From the NCBI GenBank assembly GCA_017512885.1, contig JAFWEP010000047.1:1-64000 (forward strand): 64,000 nt of DNA, read 5' to 3'. The first letter of the stretch is position 1; every line of letters begins with the position of its first letter. Below are positions 1-8,000 of the stretch, in pieces. This DNA is from Erysipelotrichaceae bacterium. Its GTDB lineage: Bacteria; Bacillota_I; Bacilli_A; Erysipelotrichales; Erysipelotrichaceae. The notes beneath the pieces are model-generated. The model searched no databases, was not told the origin of the DNA, and worked only from the letters and a program-made list of their open reading frames with translations. Both the position numbers and the translations under genes were made by a program.

Positions 1-76
1 AACGAAGATATCTTTCCTTAATGGAGGATCCTTCCTTCTTTTTTTCTTATTTTCCTCTCCTGAGAACAGAAAATGA

Positions 77-125
77 AAAGTCATTCCCTCCTTTCTGCCT
101 TATAGCAGAAGAAAGAAATGACTTT
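77..125. repeat. Imperfect inverted repeat
   Basis: Arms AAAGTCATT (77-85) and AATGACTTT (117-125) are perfectly complementary. A second inner stem CTGC/GCAG surrounds a short loop. It lies beyond the toxin-antitoxin terminator, at the window edge. It could be a terminator for a gene to the left, but no long T tract is visible. No gene is supported in 1-137. Confidence 0.4.
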
Positions 126-137
126 GTCAACAGGCTG

Positions 138-163
138 AAAGGATCTCCTGAAGGAGATCCTTT
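138..163. terminator. Terminator of the toxin-antitoxin operon
   Basis: A perfect 11-bp stem AAAGGATCTCC / GGAGATCCTTT closes a TGAA loop directly after the toxin stop codon. The T run is short on either side, so termination may be modest. The stem is symmetric and could serve both strands. Confidence 0.6.
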
Positions 164-164
164 C

Positions 165-452
165 TTATGGATTCCAGTATCTTTTCGGTTCGTTATAGAA
201 ATTCTCTCTGATGCCTGCCGAAATGAAGACGATGATATTGTTCTCTTCGATCGTGTAAGCCAGTTCGTAATTGATGCGGTGATGGTAGATATCGACGCTC
301 CGGATGCCCTTCAGGTCTCCGCTCTTTTCTCTTCCAATCAGCGGGTCGGTCCGGATATCCTCTGCGGCTTTCTGATACAGGGATCTCAATTCTTTGTCTT
401 TCAGCTTTTTCAGATATCTTGCTGCAGGAGGAAGAAAACGAATATCGTACAA
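165..452 (-). CDS. RelE/ParE-family toxin of a type II toxin-antitoxin pair
   Basis: A 95-residue protein of the RelE/ParE fold. The pattern is an N-terminal YDIRFLPPAARYLKKL helix region, a central DLKGIRSVDIYHHRINYEL strand section typical of the family, and a C-terminal IIVFISAGIRENFY segment. Known relatives are mRNA interferases or gyrase poisons, and which applies here cannot be told. I chose the TTG at 450-452 as start. It lies one base after the antitoxin stop, and GGGGAGG sits about 6 nt upstream. The upstream ATG at 513-515 would add 21 residues overlapping the antitoxin. Translational coupling to the antitoxin is likely. Confidence 0.75.
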   Translation of the reverse strand: MYDIRFLPPAARYLKKLKDKELRSLYQKAAEDIRTDPLIGREKSGDLKGIRSVDIYHHRINYELAYTIEENNIIVFISAGIRENFYNEPKRYWNP

Positions 453-453
453 T

Positions 454-804
454 TCATTCCTCCCCGGGGAAGATATCTTCGTAACGGACGTACTCCGTAT
501 CATTCTGTGCGGCATCTTTTGCGGTCTGCAGCAGTTTTTCCACCGCCGGACGGATCTTTGCCTGACGCACTTTGAATTCTTTCAGCAATGCTTCTCCGGA
601 GTAGCCTTCGCGGATCAGATCCGCAAGGATCTCTTCGGAAAGATCATCTGCAGAGGGAACAGCAGGCTGAATGATCAGCATGCCTTCCGCCATCGTGCAT
701 ACGGCCTCCTTCTGAAAACCAAGGGCAGAATAGAATTTCTGCGGTATCGTAAACTGGCGTTTTGAACTGATCGTCACCCGTTTCTGTTCATACTTATCTG
801 TCAT
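454..804 (-). CDS. AbrB/MazE-type antitoxin (SpoVT-AbrB domain)
   Basis: A 116-residue protein. Residues about 8-50 (KRVTISSKRQFTIPQKFYSA and following) form a swapped-hairpin AbrB DNA-binding domain. The charged helical tail (about 60-116) would wrap the RelE/ParE partner encoded immediately downstream. The start at 802-804 has AAGGAGG 10 nt upstream. A longer in-frame ORF begins at 930 but lacks a ribosome binding site and would run over the promoter. It probably represses its own promoter. Confidence 0.75.
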   Translation of the reverse strand: MTDKYEQKRVTISSKRQFTIPQKFYSALGFQKEAVCTMAEGMLIIQPAVPSADDLSEEILADLIREGYSGEALLKEFKVRQAKIRPAVEKLLQTAKDAAQNDTEYVRYEDIFPGEE

Positions 805-828
805 CCGATCCTGACCTCCTTGATCACT

Positions 829-858
829 ATTATACAAGGAAACAAGGAAACAAGGAGA
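829..858 (-). promoter_or_regulatory. Toxin-antitoxin promoter with three tandem 8-bp repeats
   Basis: On the minus strand a TATAAT -10 box lies at 829-834. Three consecutive 8-bp units CAAGGAAA, CAAGGAAA and CAAGGAGA (835-858, plus-strand reading) fill the spacer and -35 area. No good -35 hexamer is visible. The repeats are plausible binding sites for the AbrB-type antitoxin (autoregulation, inferred). Confidence 0.5.
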
Positions 859-1039
859 ACTATCGACAGAAAGTGCAGCTGCCGGGATCGTGTAAGCTGT
901 CTGTGTTTTCGTGGAAACCACCTCCTTCAATATATTGTTGTTGGGAAAAAATCCTTAACGATCTGATCTGTTTGCTGTCTGAACACAACGGAAAACACCG
1001 CCTTCCCATATCCTTCACAAACAGTGTATACTTGCAGAG

Positions 1040-2563
1040 ATGAATGAGATCGTCTGGCTATTTCTCGCATCGGCATTGGCCGGCATCGGTACCGGTCTGG
1101 CCGGCTTATCGGCAGCGACCGTCATGGTACCGATCCTGATCACGCTCTGTCCTTCCTTTGCCGGAGAGACCGGGGCCTATCAGGCAACGGCTGTTGCCCT
1201 GGCTTCCGATATCCTTGGTTCGGCTGTTACCTCCTATACCTATCATAAACACGGCAATATCGATCTGAAACGGGGCGGTGTCATGTGCGCCTGCATCCTT
1301 GTCATGTGTACCCTGGGAAGCTATGCCGCCTGGCTGGCCGGCAATGTGGTCCTGGGTGCTTTTACGTTGTTCCTGACTTTCTGCATCGGTATCCGCTTTC
1401 TGGTGAAACCTGACAGCGAACAAAGAAAGGGCATCCTGAAAGGCGGAAAACTGAACGCTAAAGAGATCGCGATCTCTATGTTCTTTGGCCTGACCATCGG
1501 TTTCGGCACCGGCTTCTTCGGTACCGGCGGGGGCATGATGATGTTAGTGGTGTTTACGGTCTTCCTGGGCATGGACCAGAAGGTAGCGGTAGGGACCAGT
1601 ACCTTCATCATGACCTTTACCGCTCTGATCGCTTCGGTCAGCCATATCCTGATCCATCCGGCGATCCTGACCGACTGCCTGCAGCCCTTGCTCATCTGCA
1701 TGGCGGTCGCTACCTTGTTCTCGCTGGTCTCCGCCCGCTTTGCGAACAGAGTCCGGGGAAAGATCGTCGGCCTCGTGACCGGCATGGTGCTCTCCATCCT
1801 CGGTCTGGCCATGATCGTCCTGCATTATCAGGAATACCTGTTCCCTCTGACCTGGTTCCAGGACATCCTGCCCTGTGCCGTCCATTATCTGCGTTTCATC
1901 ATTCCGACCGCCGCTTTCCTGGTCGTGCTGCATTTTGCCCTGCATTTCTCGCATGAAGGTTTCCGTAAGGCTCTGCATACCGCCGCCTTCCTCTCACCGG
2001 TCGTCATCGTGATCGATGCCGACTGCTGGCAGAGCGCCGCAGCCGTATGTCTCTTATTTGCCCTGATCATTTATCCGCTGCTGGCACTGGCGGAGGAATT
2101 TCCCTGGTTTGACGGACTTTTCGTTCAACGCTCGAGAGGGGAGATCAAGGAGAGCCTGCTGTTCCTCTTTGTCGGCACAGCCTTTCGTATCTTCCTCTCC
2201 TGGGGCCTTTTCGGACGTCCGGAGATCGAGATCGCTGCCGTACTGATGTGGGGCAGCGGAGATATGGCGGCAGCCCTGATCGGCAAGAAATACGGAAAAC
2301 ACAAACTGAACTGGCCCTTCGTGGATCCCAAAAAGAGCTATGAAGGTTCGCTGGCGAACTTCCTGTTCGGTCTCGTCTTCGGTACCGCGGCCCTGAAGCT
2401 CTGCGGCGCCGGTTCCTTCCTCTTCTGCTTCCTCAGCGCCTTTATCTCAGCGCTGGTCGGCATGTATGTGGAAGCCGTCAGCAAGGCCGGCCACGATACG
2501 GTCACGGTCCCGCTGGCAGAAACATTCATTCTGATGGTCTGTTTCTTCTTAAAAGGTCTATAA
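1040..2563 (+). CDS. TSUP-family permease fused to a dolichol/phytol kinase-like membrane domain
   Basis: A 507-residue polytopic membrane protein with two modules. Residues 1 to about 262 are a TauE/SafE (TSUP) anion permease: AGIGTGLAGLSAA near the N-terminus and the repeat GFGTGFFGTGGGMMM near residue 155. Residues about 275-507 resemble CTP-dependent prenol (phytol/dolichol) kinases and the related CdsA fold: RSRGEIKESLL, then GSGDMAAALIGKKYGKHK (Asp408) and DPKKSYEGS (Glu435), which match the conserved nucleotide-binding loops of that group. TSUP proteins usually export organosulfonates or sulfite, but the substrate here is unknown. The ATG follows a TATACT box by 7 nt and has no ribosome binding site. 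The MATE gene begins 11 bp downstream. Confidence 0.7.
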   Translation: MNEIVWLFLASALAGIGTGLAGLSAATVMVPILITLCPSFAGETGAYQATAVALASDILGSAVTSYTYHKHGNIDLKRGGVMCACILVMCTLGSYAAWLAGNVVLGAFTLFLTFCIGIRFLVKPDSEQRKGILKGGKLNAKEIAISMFFGLTIGFGTGFFGTGGGMMMLVVFTVFLGMDQKVAVGTSTFIMTFTALIASVSHILIHPAILTDCLQPLLICMAVATLFSLVSARFANRVRGKIVGLVTGMVLSILGLAMIVLHYQEYLFPLTWFQDILPCAVHYLRFIIPTAAFLVVLHFALHFSHEGFRKALHTAAFLSPVVIVIDADCWQSAAAVCLLFALIIYPLLALAEEFPWFDGLFVQRSRGEIKESLLFLFVGTAFRIFLSWGLFGRPEIEIAAVLMWGSGDMAAALIGKKYGKHKLNWPFVDPKKSYEGSLANFLFGLVFGTAALKLCGAGSFLFCFLSAFISALVGMYVEAVSKAGHDTVTVPLAETFILMVCFFLKGL

Positions 2564-2574
2564 TAGGGAACGTT

Positions 2575-3927
2575 ATGGCCAAACAACTGGATTTCGGAAA
2601 AGGAAAAGTAGGCACCCTGATCATCCGTCAGGCGATCCCGTTAACGATCGCGGAACTGGTGCACCTGCTTTACAATATCGTCGACCGCATCTACATCGGA
2701 CATCTGCCGGAAGTGGGCGGGATGGCTCTGACCGGCATCGGGCTGACCTTCCCGATCATCACCCTGGTCACGGCTTTTACCCGGCTCTTCAGCAGCGGCG
2801 GCGGACCGCTCTATGCGATGGCCCGGGGCAGTCAGAACGAAGAAAGAGCCGGCAGGCTGATGGGCAACGTCCTCAGCGCTTTATTATTCTGCGGCGTCTT
2901 TCTGACTGTTTTCGGTTATCTCTTCGAGAGACCGATCCTCTATCTCTTCGGTGCCAGCGATGCTTCTTATGTCTATGCCCATGATTATCTGAACATCTAT
3001 CTGATCGGTACGGTCTTTACGATGATCGCGACCGGCATGAACGTCTTCATCAATGCCCAGGGCTATCCCCAGACCGGAATGAAGACGGTACTGATCGGCG
3101 CCGTCATCAACCTGCTGCTCGATCCGCTGTTCATCTTCCAACTGAATATGGGCGTCAAAGGTGCAGCCTGGGCCTCCATCATCGGACAGGCCGCTTCTGC
3201 CTTCTGGGTGCTGCGTTTCCTCTTCGATCCGCACAATCCTCAGCGTCTGAAAAGAGAAAAGATGAAGATCGAATTCCCGCTCTTAAAAGAGATCATGAAG
3301 GTCGGAGCGACCGGTTTCTGCTTTGCGGCGACCAGTTCCCTGACCCAGATCCTTTGCAATGCGACTTTGCAGAACTATGGCGGCGATATCTATGTCGGCG
3401 TCATGTCGGTACTGAATTCGGTCCGTGAGATCACCTCCCTGCCTTCCAACGGAGTAGGTTCAGGCGCCCAGCCGGTCCTGAGCTACAACTACGGGGCCAG
3501 GAAATACGGACGGGTCAAAGAAGGGATCCGTTTCTTCACCCTGGTCAACCTGGTCTACCTGCTGCTGATCTGGGCCATCGTCTTCGTGTTCCCGGGCTTC
3601 TTCATCCGTCTCTTCTCAGAAGATGCCTCTCTGTTGCAGGAAGGAGTGCCGGCTCTGCGCCTCTTCTTCTTCGGCTATGCCTTCATAGCCCTGCAGTTCT
3701 CCGGACAGCAGACCTTCCAGGCTCTGGGCAAGGCGAAGCAGGCGGTCTTCTTCTCCCTGTTGCGAAAAGTCGTCATCGTTGCGCCTCTGACGGTCTTGCT
3801 GCCGGCTATGGGCTTCGGGGTGAACGGCGTCTTTGCGGCGGAACCGATCTCCAACATCATCGGCGGTACGGCCAGTTTCGTCACCATGTGGCTGACGCTC
3901 TACCGGAAACTGCCGGATGATGAGTAA
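2575..3927 (+). CDS. MATE-family multidrug/metabolite exporter
   Basis: A 450-residue protein of usual MATE length, with about twelve membrane segments in two homologous halves. MatE hallmarks include the N-terminal IRQAIPLTIAELVHLLYNIVDRIYIG segment (read as two halves), GLTFPI, and the central QPVLSYNYGARKYGRV loop. Members exchange Na+ or H+ for cationic drugs. The start is 11 bp after the TSUP-fusion stop, which suggests one transcript. The lipoprotein gene follows at 3992. The substrate cannot be assigned. Confidence 0.85.
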   Translation: MAKQLDFGKGKVGTLIIRQAIPLTIAELVHLLYNIVDRIYIGHLPEVGGMALTGIGLTFPIITLVTAFTRLFSSGGGPLYAMARGSQNEERAGRLMGNVLSALLFCGVFLTVFGYLFERPILYLFGASDASYVYAHDYLNIYLIGTVFTMIATGMNVFINAQGYPQTGMKTVLIGAVINLLLDPLFIFQLNMGVKGAAWASIIGQAASAFWVLRFLFDPHNPQRLKREKMKIEFPLLKEIMKVGATGFCFAATSSLTQILCNATLQNYGGDIYVGVMSVLNSVREITSLPSNGVGSGAQPVLSYNYGARKYGRVKEGIRFFTLVNLVYLLLIWAIVFVFPGFFIRLFSEDASLLQEGVPALRLFFFGYAFIALQFSGQQTFQALGKAKQAVFFSLLRKVVIVAPLTVLLPAMGFGVNGVFAAEPISNIIGGTASFVTMWLTLYRKLPDDE

Positions 3928-3991
3928 GCACCTGCAGAAACTTCATATTTCTGTTAAGATGAAGGTAACGAATATCAGGAAGGATAGGAAA

Positions 3992-4948
3992 ATGAAGAAA
4001 TTACTTACGATACTTGCGGCTGTACTGCTGCTACTGAGCGCGGCGGCCTGCTCCTCTTCCAATACACCCAGCGGCAGCAGCATCGTCGTCAATACCCCGG
4101 ACAGCACCACCCAGGTGACCCCGGCGCCCAGTGAAGAACCCGATCCCTTACAGGCGTTAGTCGGTTACTATGAGCTGAGTGGTATGGTCAGCGGAGGAGA
4201 AGAGACCTCTCAGGATACGATCGACGCTTTGAAAAAAGAGGGACTGATCGTCTCTCTGGAGATCACCGAAGACGGAAAAGCCCTGCTCAATGTTCTCGGA
4301 GAGGTCACGGAACTTACTGTTGATGCCGAAGCGATGACGATGACCACCAATGGCATGAACCTGAGTTTCACCGCTGAGGACGGAGACATCACGATCGCCG
4401 AAGACGATACCTCGATGACCTTCTCTCCGGCGGAAAAGCCGGCAGAAACACCGGCTCCGGCCATTACCACCGATTACTGGACCGAAGATACCAAAACGGT
4501 CGGCTATGAGGACATCGGTTTCTTCTCGATCCCGCAGAGCTGGGAAGACATCTCCGATACCGAAGATCCGGCTGCGATCACGCTGCAGTATGTCTCTCCG
4601 GACAGGACCTACAGCGTATCCACCTACAGCTACACCAAGGAAGAATGGTCGTCTTACGGGGATGATTACGGCGCTCTGGATGTCTGGCTCGACTATACGG
4701 CCCGCGGTACAGCGGAAGAGTATGCCGATATCCTGGATACCGAAGAATACAATGAGATCACCTTCAAGGACTACGATGCCGTACGCGGTGATCTGACCTT
4801 CACCGATGACAGTGCTCTCACCAACATCATCTTCAAGGATGAAGAGGAAACGATCCACATCTTCACCTTCGAGACTTTCGATGAAGCTTCCTGTGCCCAG
4901 ATGCCGTTCTTCATCGATGTGATCCTGGCGGATTACCGCATCAAATAG
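3992..4948 (+). CDS. Cell-surface lipoprotein of unknown function
   Basis: A 318-residue exported lipoprotein. It has MKK, a leucine-rich hydrophobic core, lipobox SAAAC with acylated Cys20, then a Ser/Pro/Thr-rich linker rich in Gly and Asp. The middle section is acidic and low-complexity, and the last 160 residues (from about 150) may fold as a ligand-binding domain. I preferred the ATG at 3992, which has AGGAAGGATAGG upstream and a proper signal peptide. The ORF opens at 3917 overlapping the MATE gene. I do not recognise a family. Confidence 0.7.
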   Translation: MKKLLTILAAVLLLLSAAACSSSNTPSGSSIVVNTPDSTTQVTPAPSEEPDPLQALVGYYELSGMVSGGEETSQDTIDALKKEGLIVSLEITEDGKALLNVLGEVTELTVDAEAMTMTTNGMNLSFTAEDGDITIAEDDTSMTFSPAEKPAETPAPAITTDYWTEDTKTVGYEDIGFFSIPQSWEDISDTEDPAAITLQYVSPDRTYSVSTYSYTKEEWSSYGDDYGALDVWLDYTARGTAEEYADILDTEEYNEITFKDYDAVRGDLTFTDDSALTNIIFKDEEETIHIFTFETFDEASCAQMPFFIDVILADYRIK

Positions 4949-4969
4949 GCTTCACAAAGCACTTTCCAA

Positions 4970-5018
4970 TTGACTTAGAAATAAGGCTCCCCTATAATAG
5001 GTGGTGCCTTATTTTAAT
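4970..5018 (+). promoter_or_regulatory. rplM-rpsI promoter embedded in a terminator-like palindrome
   Basis: TTGACT (4970-4975), a 17-bp spacer and TATAAT (4993-4998) form a near-consensus promoter. The -10 box is at the centre of a dyad: AAATAAGGC (4979-4987) pairs with GCCTTATTT (5006-5014), with inner CCTAT-A-ATAGG. The T-rich stretch after the right arm makes the same DNA a plausible intrinsic terminator for the upstream lipoprotein gene. Confidence 0.8.
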
Positions 5019-5063
5019 TTGTATAGCCCCGGAAACTAGACAGAAAGAAAGAGGTAAATTCAC

Positions 5064-5492
5064 ATGCGTCAGACAACGATGCTGAAAGCAGAAGAAGTGA
5101 AGAAGGACTGGTACGTCATCGACGCTGCCGGTATGACCCTCGGTCGTCTGGCTACCAAGGTAGCCACCGTCCTGCGCGGTAAAAACAAGCCCTGCTTCAC
5201 TCCGAACGTTGACTGCGGTGACTATGTCATCGTCATCAACGCGGCGAAGGTCGTCTACAGCGGCGATCAGGAAGCCAAAAAGACCTACTACCACCATTCG
5301 GGTTACCCGGGAGGACTGAAGTCCAAAACGATCGGCGAATTCATGCGCAAAGATCCGGCCGGCTTAGTGGAAACTGCTATCCAGGGCATGCTTCCGCACA
5401 ACAAGCTCGGCGACCAGATCCGCAAGCACGTATTCGTTTACGCCGGTGCCGAACACCCGCATGCCGCTCAGAAGCCGATGGAGCTTAAATAG
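5064..5492 (+). CDS. rplM: 50S ribosomal protein L13
   Basis: A 142-residue protein of normal L13 length. It carries the family hallmarks: [16 protein letters not shown] near the N-terminus, GDYVIVINA in the middle, and the C-terminal [12 protein letters not shown] and [14 protein letters not shown] segments. L13 is an early-assembly protein of the large subunit. The start is set by AAGAGGT nine bases upstream. It forms a two-gene unit with rpsI, and the 59-nt leader after the mapped-looking promoter could carry L13 autoregulation, which I cannot demonstrate. Confidence 0.97.
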   Translation: MRQTTMLKAEEVKKDWYVIDAAGMTLGRLATKVATVLRGKNKPCFTPNVDCGDYVIVINAAKVVYSGDQEAKKTYYHHSGYPGGLKSKTIGEFMRKDPAGLVETAIQGMLPHNKLGDQIRKHVFVYAGAEHPHAAQKPMELK

Positions 5493-5506
5493 AAAGGAAG
5501 ACGATT

Positions 5507-5911
5507 ATGGCTAAGAAGAAATCTACCGTATCTTATGCCGGAACCGGCAGAAGAAAAAGATCTGTCGCCCGTGTCTATTTAACTCCCGGGACAGGCAACA
5601 TCACTGTAGGAACGAAGACTCTGGAAGAATACCTTCCGTCCGAGATCCTGCGCATGGTCGTTAAGTCCCCGCTGGTCCTCACCAACACCGAAGGACAGTA
5701 TGATGTCTACATCAACGTCTACGGCGGCGGTCTGACCGGTCAGGCCGGCGCTATGCGTCACGGCATCGCCAGAGCTCTGCTGGAAGTCGGTTCCGATTTC
5801 CGTCCGGCTCTGAAGAAGGCTGGTTTCCTTACCCGCGATTCCCGCGAGAAGGAAAGAAAGAAGTATGGTCTGCACGGGGCCAGAAGAGCTCCGCAGTTCT
5901 CCAAGCGTTAA
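5507..5911 (+). CDS. rpsI: 30S ribosomal protein S9
   Basis: A 134-residue S9. It has the [14 protein letters not shown] motif near the start, [19 protein letters not shown], and the basic tail [17 protein letters not shown], whose last residues reach the P-site tRNA. It follows rplM by 14 bp with its own GAAAGGAAG site, as is usual for the rplM-rpsI pair. A terminator hairpin lies 20 bp downstream. Confidence 0.97.
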   Translation: MAKKKSTVSYAGTGRRKRSVARVYLTPGTGNITVGTKTLEEYLPSEILRMVVKSPLVLTNTEGQYDVYINVYGGGLTGQAGAMRHGIARALLEVGSDFRPALKKAGFLTRDSREKERKKYGLHGARRAPQFSKR

Positions 5912-5931
5912 TCTTTATCGTCAAGAGAACG

Positions 5932-5960
5932 AAAGCCTGTCCTATGGACGGGCTTTTTCT
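5932..5960 (+). terminator. Terminator of rplM-rpsI
   Basis: The stem AAAGCCTGTCC / GGACGGGCTTT has one G-T wobble and a TAT loop, followed by a T-rich tract. It lies just after rpsI. Confidence 0.85.
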
Positions 5961-6012
5961 TTGTGACCGCCGATCCTCTTTTGGGTACAGAAGAGGTGAG
6001 GAGGGAATTCTC

Positions 6013-6870
6013 ATGAAAAAGTTATTACCGATCCTGCTGATCTTCTTTGTCCTGTGCGGATGCTCCGCCGGCTCTGCCGCCGCATCCTCAGCAGCTTACT
6101 ACATCAGTGATATGAAAGAAGACTATGCCGCTGAAGCGGCAGGGGCTTCCTACAGCAACGGATTCCCGGTCGTGGAAGAAAACAGCGATGAAAAACTGGT
6201 CTATACCGGTTCTGTCCGGCTGGAGACCAGGGAATACGAGACTTTCAGTAAGGAACTCAGTTCCCTGATCCGGGATTACGAAGGGATCATCCAGTCCATG
6301 AACGAAAACGGCAGCAGCGGTTCCCGCCGTTACCTGAACCTGACCGTCCGCATCCCGGCACAGCGTTTCGACGATTTCCTGGAAGCTCTGCGTTCGTCTT
6401 CGGCTTCCGTCTCCGGGATCTCCACCTATGTCGACAATATCACCCGCCAGTACAGCGACAACGAACTGCGCATCGAAGCGCTCAATGTCCAGCATGAACG
6501 CCTGCTGCAGCTGCTGACCGAGGCGCAGGATCTTTCCGACGTGATCCTGCTGGAGGAACGTCTCAGCGATGTCGAGAGCGAACTGAACATCCTGCAGTCC
6601 TATAAACATTCCATGGATGAAGATGTGACCTATTCCACCATCACCATCAGCGTCAGTGAAGTGGTGATCTATTCGCAGTCTTCCTTCTCCCAGCGTATTG
6701 CCGAAGCCTTTAACGGTTCCCTGGACAACTTCCTCAGCGGTATGGAAGATCTGCTGATCGGTTTCATCTACTTCCTGCCGTTCCTGGTCATCCTGATCGC
6801 TGTCTTCTTCCTGCTGCGCAAGCCGCTGAAGAAGGTGCTGGCCCGCTTCCACCGTCCGAAGAGCGAGTAA
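6013..6870 (+). CDS. DUF4349-type lipoprotein with C-terminal membrane segment
   Basis: A 285-residue protein. It has a lipoprotein signal peptide with lipobox LCGC (Cys17), an extracellular part with the DUF4349 pattern (YTGSVRLETREYE, YLNLTVRIPAQRFDDFL, DLSDVILLEERLSDVESEL coiled coil), and a C-terminal transmembrane helix (FLPFLVILIAVFFLLR) ending in a basic tail. The start at 6013 is backed by GAGGTGAGGAGGG. The ORF could open at 5944 but that would spoil the signal peptide. The function of DUF4349 is unknown. The long paired helices suggest a structural or sensory envelope role. Confidence 0.8.
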   Translation: MKKLLPILLIFFVLCGCSAGSAAASSAAYYISDMKEDYAAEAAGASYSNGFPVVEENSDEKLVYTGSVRLETREYETFSKELSSLIRDYEGIIQSMNENGSSGSRRYLNLTVRIPAQRFDDFLEALRSSSASVSGISTYVDNITRQYSDNELRIEALNVQHERLLQLLTEAQDLSDVILLEERLSDVESELNILQSYKHSMDEDVTYSTITISVSEVVIYSQSSFSQRIAEAFNGSLDNFLSGMEDLLIGFIYFLPFLVILIAVFFLLRKPLKKVLARFHRPKSE

Positions 6871-6875
6871 CGTGC

Positions 6876-6970
6876 TATAATACAGAAGGAGGGACCACCG
6901 GTGACGGTCGTCCTCGTAAGTTTAAAGCGACCGCTTAGTCTTTGCGAGAGTTATGGCGATCGCTTTTCTT
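6876..6970 (+). ncRNA. Candidate short antisense RNA (type I antitoxin-like)
   Basis: A TATAAT box (6876-6881) directly follows the DUF4349 gene. A terminator hairpin lies at 6924-6966 (AAAGCGACCGC / GCGATCGCTTT, one mismatch, then TTTTCTT). A transcript of about 80 nt from about 6888 to 6970 would be antisense to the last dozen codons and the 3' end of the small minus-strand ORF at 6935-7060. No convincing -35 box is seen, and the hairpin could simply terminate the lipoprotein gene. Confidence 0.4.
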
Positions 6971-7094
6971 ATGCCTTCGGTCCAAAACGTCTAAAAGCAG
7001 CTCTGTGACCATGGTGACCGCTTCCACGATCTCCACGATCAGTAAATATACATCGACCATAGCACCCCTCCTTTCAGAGAGGACGACCGCCACC
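6900..7094. repeat. Inverted repeat flanking the small ORF
   Basis: GGTGACGGTCGTCCTC (6900-6915) is matched at 15 of 16 positions by the reverse complement of 7079-7094. In a minus-strand transcript the 5' leader just upstream of the ribosome binding site could therefore pair with the 3' end. Such 5'-3' pairing is a known control feature of type I toxin mRNAs. Confidence 0.6.
6935..7060 (-). CDS. Small hydrophobic peptide, candidate type I toxin
   Basis: A 41-residue ORF. It has a hydrophobic helix of about 27 residues containing several acidic residues (starts MVDVYLLIVEIVEAV), followed by a strongly basic, polar tail (RRHKKSDRHNSRKD). The start at 7060 has a strong AAAGGAGGGG site (7065-7074). 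The layout of one helix plus charged tail, a strong ribosome binding site and a convergent antisense transcript candidate resembles TxpA/Fst-like toxins. No homology is claimed. The alternative is a chance ORF in a structured intergenic region. Confidence 0.45.
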   Translation of the reverse strand: MVDVYLLIVEIVEAVTMVTELLLDVLDRRHKKSDRHNSRKD

Positions 7095-7144
7095 ATCACA
7101 GGTGATCCATATTATTGTTTCCGGGAAAAAGACGTTTTCCTACC

Positions 7145-7172
7145 CCAAAAGAAAAGAAGTGCTTTCGCACTT
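7145..7172 (-). terminator. Terminator of the serine acetyltransferase gene
   Basis: On the minus strand AAGTGC-GAAA-GCACTT (7157-7172) is followed by CTTTTCTTTT. The hairpin touches the stop codon of the gene it ends. Confidence 0.8.
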
Positions 7173-7984
7173 CAGAGATCTTCGCGGTAGTAGATCCGGC
7201 TGTCGTCATCCACACTGTGGATCAGCCAGACGTTGGCGCCGATGACCGAGCCTTTGCCGACCCGGGTATCTCCGCCCAGGATCGTCGCATTGGCGTAGAC
7301 GACTACATCATCGCCCAGATCGGGATGCCGTTTGCCGCCCTTGACCGGATGACCGTTCTCATCCATCTCGAAGCTCTTGGCACCGATAGTGACGCCCTGG
7401 TAGAGCTTGACGTTCTTTCCGATCGTGGCTGTCTCGCCGATAACGATGCCGGTACCGTGGTCGATGCAGAAGTATTCGCCGATCTGCGCACCCGGATGGA
7501 TATCGATGCCGGTCTTGGAATGGGCATGTTCGGTCATGACCCGGGGGATGTAGGGGATATCCAGCTCATAGAGGATATGAGCGATACGGTAGTCCAGGAT
7601 CGCATAGAAACCGGGATAACAGAGGATGATCTCCGCCTTGGAACGGGCTGCCGGATCGCCGTCATACATGGCCTGGATATCTGTCAGTAAGAGCCTCTTC
7701 ACTTCCGGAAGCTTCGAAAGATAGGCTTCCACCGCATTCTCCGTGCAGTCAGGACAGTTGGCTCCGACGAAGGTATAGGCGGCATTGATCTCCTGGGCGA
7801 GCTTGCTGCGGATATGGGCCAGGAGCTCTTCCCGACCGGAATCCCGGTAGGAAAAGTAGGCCGGAAACAGTAAGGCCTGAGTGGCTTTCAAAACAGAGAG
7901 GATGCTTTCACGGTCCGGGAATTCCGCAAAGCGCAGATCTTCATCCTTGATCCGGTCCAGATCTTCCAGTAAGTATTCGTTCAT
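7172..7984 (-). CDS. cysE: Serine O-acetyltransferase (CysE/EpsC type)
   Basis: A 270-residue enzyme that acetylates L-serine with acetyl-CoA, the first step of cysteine synthesis. The N-terminal half is the helical SATase region. From about residue 150 the left-handed beta-helix runs through GIDIHPGAQIGEYFCIDHGTG, IVIGETATIG and KLYQGVTIGA, which include the catalytic Asp-His pair, then GKRHPDLGDDVVVYANA and ILGG. The start at 7984 has GAGGT 5 nt upstream. An in-frame ATG at 8056 would overlap the next gene. No cysK is adjacent. Confidence 0.88.
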   Translation of the reverse strand: MNEYLLEDLDRIKDEDLRFAEFPDRESILSVLKATQALLFPAYFSYRDSGREELLAHIRSKLAQEINAAYTFVGANCPDCTENAVEAYLSKLPEVKRLLLTDIQAMYDGDPAARSKAEIILCYPGFYAILDYRIAHILYELDIPYIPRVMTEHAHSKTGIDIHPGAQIGEYFCIDHGTGIVIGETATIGKNVKLYQGVTIGAKSFEMDENGHPVKGGKRHPDLGDDVVVYANATILGGDTRVGKGSVIGANVWLIHSVDDDSRIYYREDL

Positions 7985-8000
7985 AAGGTACCTCAAAAAG

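Noticed and set aside
6942-7690. Plus-strand open frames across the small-ORF region and cysE
   Set aside because: They run antisense to cysE and the intergenic structures, without ribosome binding sites or protein-like sequence.
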